Source of the DNA: Sphingobacterium arenae
GTDB taxonomy: Bacteria; Bacteroidota; Bacteroidia; Sphingobacteriales; Sphingobacteriaceae
Assembly: GCF_014692505.1 (NCBI RefSeq)
Contig: NZ_JACNYK010000002.1
Coordinates: 310,001 to 374,000 of the forward strand
Reading direction: 5' to 3'
Length of the DNA: 64,000 nucleotides
This document shows, piece by piece, positions 61,424 through 64,000 of this stretch. A program made the translations under genes and the position numbers. Within the stretch, counting starts at the first letter, position 1. Every line of letters starts with the position of its first letter. A model generated the notes under the pieces. The model had not been told where the DNA came from and did no database searches. It saw nothing but the letters and a program-made list of their open reading frames with translations.

Positions 61424-63130
61424 TCAAAGCTTCTTCTCTTGTATTAGATGTATAGCGTGGTTTGCCGCTCGGGCGGTAAGTGCCATAAACGTAAGTGACG
61501 GATTTTGGTTCCCTATACTGGTCATACACGCACCATCGGTTACAAAAACATTCTCACAAAGATGTAGTTGATTATACCTATTCAACAGTGATGTATTTGG
61601 GTCATTTCCCATCCGAACACCACCTACTTCATGTACTTCTAATCCAGGCTGTCTCCCGAATATTTCGTGCTGATCTAACGTACGGATATTTTCCGCACCT
61701 GCTCTGGCCAACATTTCCGTTCCTTCGTTAAAGAAATCTTCCATCATCATCATGTCATTGGCACTGTAATCCACCGAAGTAATTAATTGGGGTAAGCCAT
61801 ATTTATCGACCTTGTCTGGACTCAATCGCACATAATTATCAAACGATGGGAGTACTTCACCTTGCATCATCATCGAGATTTTCCAATCACCCGGTTCGAG
61901 CAAGTTATCCTTAAAATCAGCTCCTAAACCTTCTGTTGTGCCCCCCCTCGCCCACGAATCGCGATAAGCAGCAAAAGCGATAAGATATGACCCCTTAAAA
62001 TTCTGCTCCGTCCGATGAATGTTTTTGAACGCTGGGATAAAAACCTGAGTAGGACGCCTACCGTAATAATACGAGTTTTCATAACCAGGAAAGTCGGCGG
62101 TAATACGACCCCGATAATTATGAAATGTAATATATCTTCCCATCAGCCCATTATCATTTCCTAATCCATTCGGAAACCGATCCGATTTCGAGTTCAATAG
62201 TATTAAGTTAGAGTTAAGGGTCGACGCATTTAGAAAAACTACACGAGATTTAAAGATTTTTTTAACTTTTGTCTTGGTATCAATAGTCTGTACGCCGATT
62301 GCTTTCTTCGTTTTATCGTCATATAAAATCGATTCTACAATAGTATCTGTTATAATCGTTAAATTTCCCGTTTTCTCCGCATAAGGTATAGTAGAAGAAT
62401 TCGAGCTGAAATATGCTCCAAAAGGACAACCCCTCTCACATAATGAACGAGCCATACATTTACTACGACCCTGTGCAATCTGTTCCTCCTTTATTCCAGC
62501 GAGATTTGCACAACGTCCGATAATCGCTTTCCGATCCGAATAATGTTGGGTAACACTGTTTGAAATGGCCTGTTCCACTTGATTCATTTCAAAAGCTCCA
62601 ACTACTTCGCTATCCGGCATATTTGGAATGCTGTCTTTTGTGCCCGCGATACCTATAAACCGTTCTACATGTGAATACCATGGGGCTATATCTTGATAAC
62701 GGATGGGCCAATCGGCCGCATATCTATACTTCTTGGGAGCCTCAAATTCAAAATCGCTCCATCGCTGCGTTTGTCGAGCCCATAACAACGATTTACCACC
62801 GACCTGATAGCCTCTTACCCAGTCAAAGGGTTTCTCCTGAATATATTCTTGATCCTCATCATTGACATAAAAATGCCGGGTAGCTTCCGAATATGCATAA
62901 TGCTTGCTTATCAACTTATTCTGTGTCAGATCATCACGTGTTCGCTGGTTTCGATGCATAAACTCCCAGGTGTCTTTATACGCCGTAGGATAATCTTTGA
63001 CATGTCTGACCATTCGGCCCCGTTCGATCAACAGCGTCTTGAATCCCTTTTCAGTAAATTCTTTTGCGGCCCAACCCCCACTAATTCCGGAACCCACCAC
63101 TATAATATCAAAATCGCTCTCTAGGTTCAT
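61424..63130 (-). CDS. GMC family FAD-dependent oxidoreductase
   Basis: A 568-residue flavoprotein. The FAD Rossmann motif is IIVVGSGISGGWAAKEFTEKGFKTLLIERG. GMC features include the VRGYQVGGKSLLWARQTQRW stretch, a Cys-rich segment ARSLCERGCPFGAYFSS, and the C-terminal catalytic region HEVGGVRMGNDPNTSLL with NQNPSLTFMALTARAANHA. Such enzymes oxidise sugars or sugar alcohols in Bacteroidota, often with a small partner subunit; none is seen here. No signal peptide is evident. The gene lies downstream of the DHDPS-family gene and upstream of LacI. Confidence 0.92.
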   Translation of the reverse strand: MNLESDFDIIVVGSGISGGWAAKEFTEKGFKTLLIERGRMVRHVKDYPTAYKDTWEFMHRNQRTRDDLTQNKLISKHYAYSEATRHFYVNDEDQEYIQEKPFDWVRGYQVGGKSLLWARQTQRWSDFEFEAPKKYRYAADWPIRYQDIAPWYSHVERFIGIAGTKDSIPNMPDSEVVGAFEMNQVEQAISNSVTQHYSDRKAIIGRCANLAGIKEEQIAQGRSKCMARSLCERGCPFGAYFSSNSSTIPYAEKTGNLTIITDTIVESILYDDKTKKAIGVQTIDTKTKVKKIFKSRVVFLNASTLNSNLILLNSKSDRFPNGLGNDNGLMGRYITFHNYRGRITADFPGYENSYYYGRRPTQVFIPAFKNIHRTEQNFKGSYLIAFAAYRDSWARGGTTEGLGADFKDNLLEPGDWKISMMMQGEVLPSFDNYVRLSPDKVDKYGLPQLITSVDYSANDMMMMEDFFNEGTEMLARAGAENIRTLDQHEIFGRQPGLEVHEVGGVRMGNDPNTSLLNRYNQLHLCENVFVTDGACMTSIGNQNPSLTFMALTARAANHAIHLIQEKKL

Positions 63131-63166
63131 ACTAATAACTTATTAAAGTAAATATAGTATTTTTAT

Positions 63167-63180
63167 CGGTAACGTAACCG
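63167..63180 (-). promoter_or_regulatory. Candidate LacI-type operator upstream of the GMC gene
   Basis: CGGTAACGTAACCG is an inverted repeat (CGGT and ACCG ends, central CG) with two mismatched positions, 37 bases before the GMC ATG. Ten of its bases recur inverted at 61342-61351 before the LacI gene. The central CG and the position favour a LacI-family site. Confidence 0.4.
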
Positions 63181-63347
63181 CTATGTAACAAAAAGAATGC
63201 AATAATTCTTTTATATATCGACAGGTATTATATTTCTGAAATGATAACTCGGGAAACGCATGAAAATATTATCTATTAAAACTGGCTTCGTCCTTGACCT
63301 CCGAAACCAGTTGTTTTATTTTTTCAATCATGCGAACAAACCAAGTT

Positions 63348-64000
63348 TTACATTTTCATCAAATTCTGATTCAAAAACTCCGTCACAAATTTATCATCAT
63401 TTAACTCCGGATAGGCTGCATAGATTCTTGAGATTTCTTCGTATTGTCCCAGTGACAATACCTCATCTGGGTTAAGGCACCAGGTACCTTTCATCAATCC
63501 CTGACGTCGCAGCACCTCGTGTATTCCCGGTATACATCCGTGAAAATTATTCGCTGTATCAAATAATGCCGCATTCGCATCAGTCGTTTGGTTCGACAAT
63601 ATCTGTAACGCCCTCCATTTAGCAAACGATGGATTATCCTTATAATCTTTGACTTTAGCCAACAACGCTACAGCTTTATGGGTCCACACCGCCCAATGTC
63701 CTAACAGGCCTCCTCTGAACTCTATTTCTATATCTTTACCATTTACATTAAATCGATAAATGGACAACAAGTCCTGCACAATATTATCGTCATTACCTGT
63801 ATATAAAGCAATTTGATCCCGTCTGGAGGAATTGGCAATCGCGCGAACTACATCCAAGGTCTGGTAACGATTAAAGGAAGCGCATTTTATGGCTTCTACG
63901 TTATCTATCTCCACAAATTTAGACCAGAAATCATACGAAAACACCCGTCCGCCAACCGAAGGCTGCAAATAAAATCCAAACACGGGAATCACCTTGGCAA
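63348..64000 (-). CDS. Dihydrodipicolinate synthase family protein, C-terminal part
   Basis: The frame is open to the right edge of the window (217 residues visible; the 5' end lies outside). It starts AKVIPVFGFYLQPSVGGRVFSYDFW and continues IDNVEAIKCASFNRYQTLDVVRAI, where Lys in AIK is probably the Schiff-base residue of a DHDPS/NAL-type class I aldolase. Later parts include FRGGLLGHWAVWTHKAVALL and CLNPDEVLSLGQYEEISRIY. Such relatives act on keto-sugar acids rather than lysine precursors, which fits the NagB/GMC/LacI neighbours. The substrate is not known. Confidence 0.75.
   Translation of the reverse strand, partial: AKVIPVFGFYLQPSVGGRVFSYDFWSKFVEIDNVEAIKCASFNRYQTLDVVRAIANSSRRDQIALYTGNDDNIVQDLLSIYRFNVNGKDIEIEFRGGLLGHWAVWTHKAVALLAKVKDYKDNPSFAKWRALQILSNQTTDANAALFDTANNFHGCIPGIHEVLRRQGLMKGTWCLNPDEVLSLGQYEEISRIYAAYPELNDDKFVTEFLNQNLMKM

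Overview
The window reads as chromosome of a Gram-negative Bacteroidota bacterium, most likely of the Sphingobacteriaceae (Sphingobacterium/Olivibacter-like). Reasons seen in the sequence: SusC/SusD with an ECF sigma factor and FecR anti-sigma, promoters of the Bacteroidota type (TTTG about 19-20 nt upstream of TAnnTTTG), a fused E1 alpha/beta 2-oxoacid dehydrogenase, a DAHP synthase/chorismate mutase fusion, the futalosine menaquinone enzyme MqnC, Kdo (LPS) genes, and A-rich start contexts. I see no prophage, insertion sequence, CRISPR array or integron. Most of the window is housekeeping chromosome with a few accessory loci.

Layout. 1-500: start of an M16 protease and tRNA-Arg(CCG). 557-3725: a three-gene operon (small His/Cys-rich protein, TonB-dependent receptor, His-containing lipoprotein) that looks like a metal-uptake unit; its single promoter is overlapped by a 15-bp Fur-family-like palindrome. 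3763-10409: xerD, nhaA, an OmpA-type lipoprotein, a bifunctional NAD(P)HX repair enzyme and an M1 peptidase. 10469-16194: the rod-shape cluster mreB-mreC-mreD-mrdA-rodA. 16265-18494: a hypothetical gene, a YigZ/IMPACT protein and a DMT transporter.

18495-23569: a very AT-rich gap leading into an aromatic amino-acid operon (pheA, aroG-chorismate mutase, aroA, aroC). It is preceded by a complete transcription attenuator: promoter, a 17-residue Phe/Tyr-rich leader peptide, and mutually exclusive antiterminator and terminator hairpins. 23647-33996: fused E1, purL, a serine hydrolase lipoprotein, an acyltransferase and an ABC exporter. 34030-34467: a degenerate array with strict 21-nt periodicity, 21 units without an indel, which no ordinary feature explains. 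34625-39339: kdsB, a HAD phosphatase, a TauE/SafE transporter, a small acetyltransferase, mqnC, scpB and a very acidic 53-residue ORF.

39434-46257: a SusC/SusD pair with its FecR and ECF sigma genes. On the opposite strand, between fecR and susC, lies a possible small RNA (promoter-like box plus terminator). 46363-59120: an XRE regulator; GlmU-like/tpiA/prmA/mpl; ribosomal protein L31; lysS; recQ-kdsA; kdsD; a DUF1573 protein; an aminotransferase. lysS and kdsA converge on a perfect 50-bp palindrome holding both stop codons. 59167-64000: a probable sugar-derivative catabolic locus (NagB-family protein, LacI regulator, GMC oxidoreductase, DHDPS-family aldolase running off the window), with candidate LacI operators sharing a TAACGT core.

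Several starts were corrected. For purL, lysS and mqnC the longest open frame begins at a TTG inside a TAnnTTTG promoter box, so the true start is the next in-frame ATG; mqnC then appears leaderless. kdsB, susC, susD and nagB also start downstream of their longest frames.
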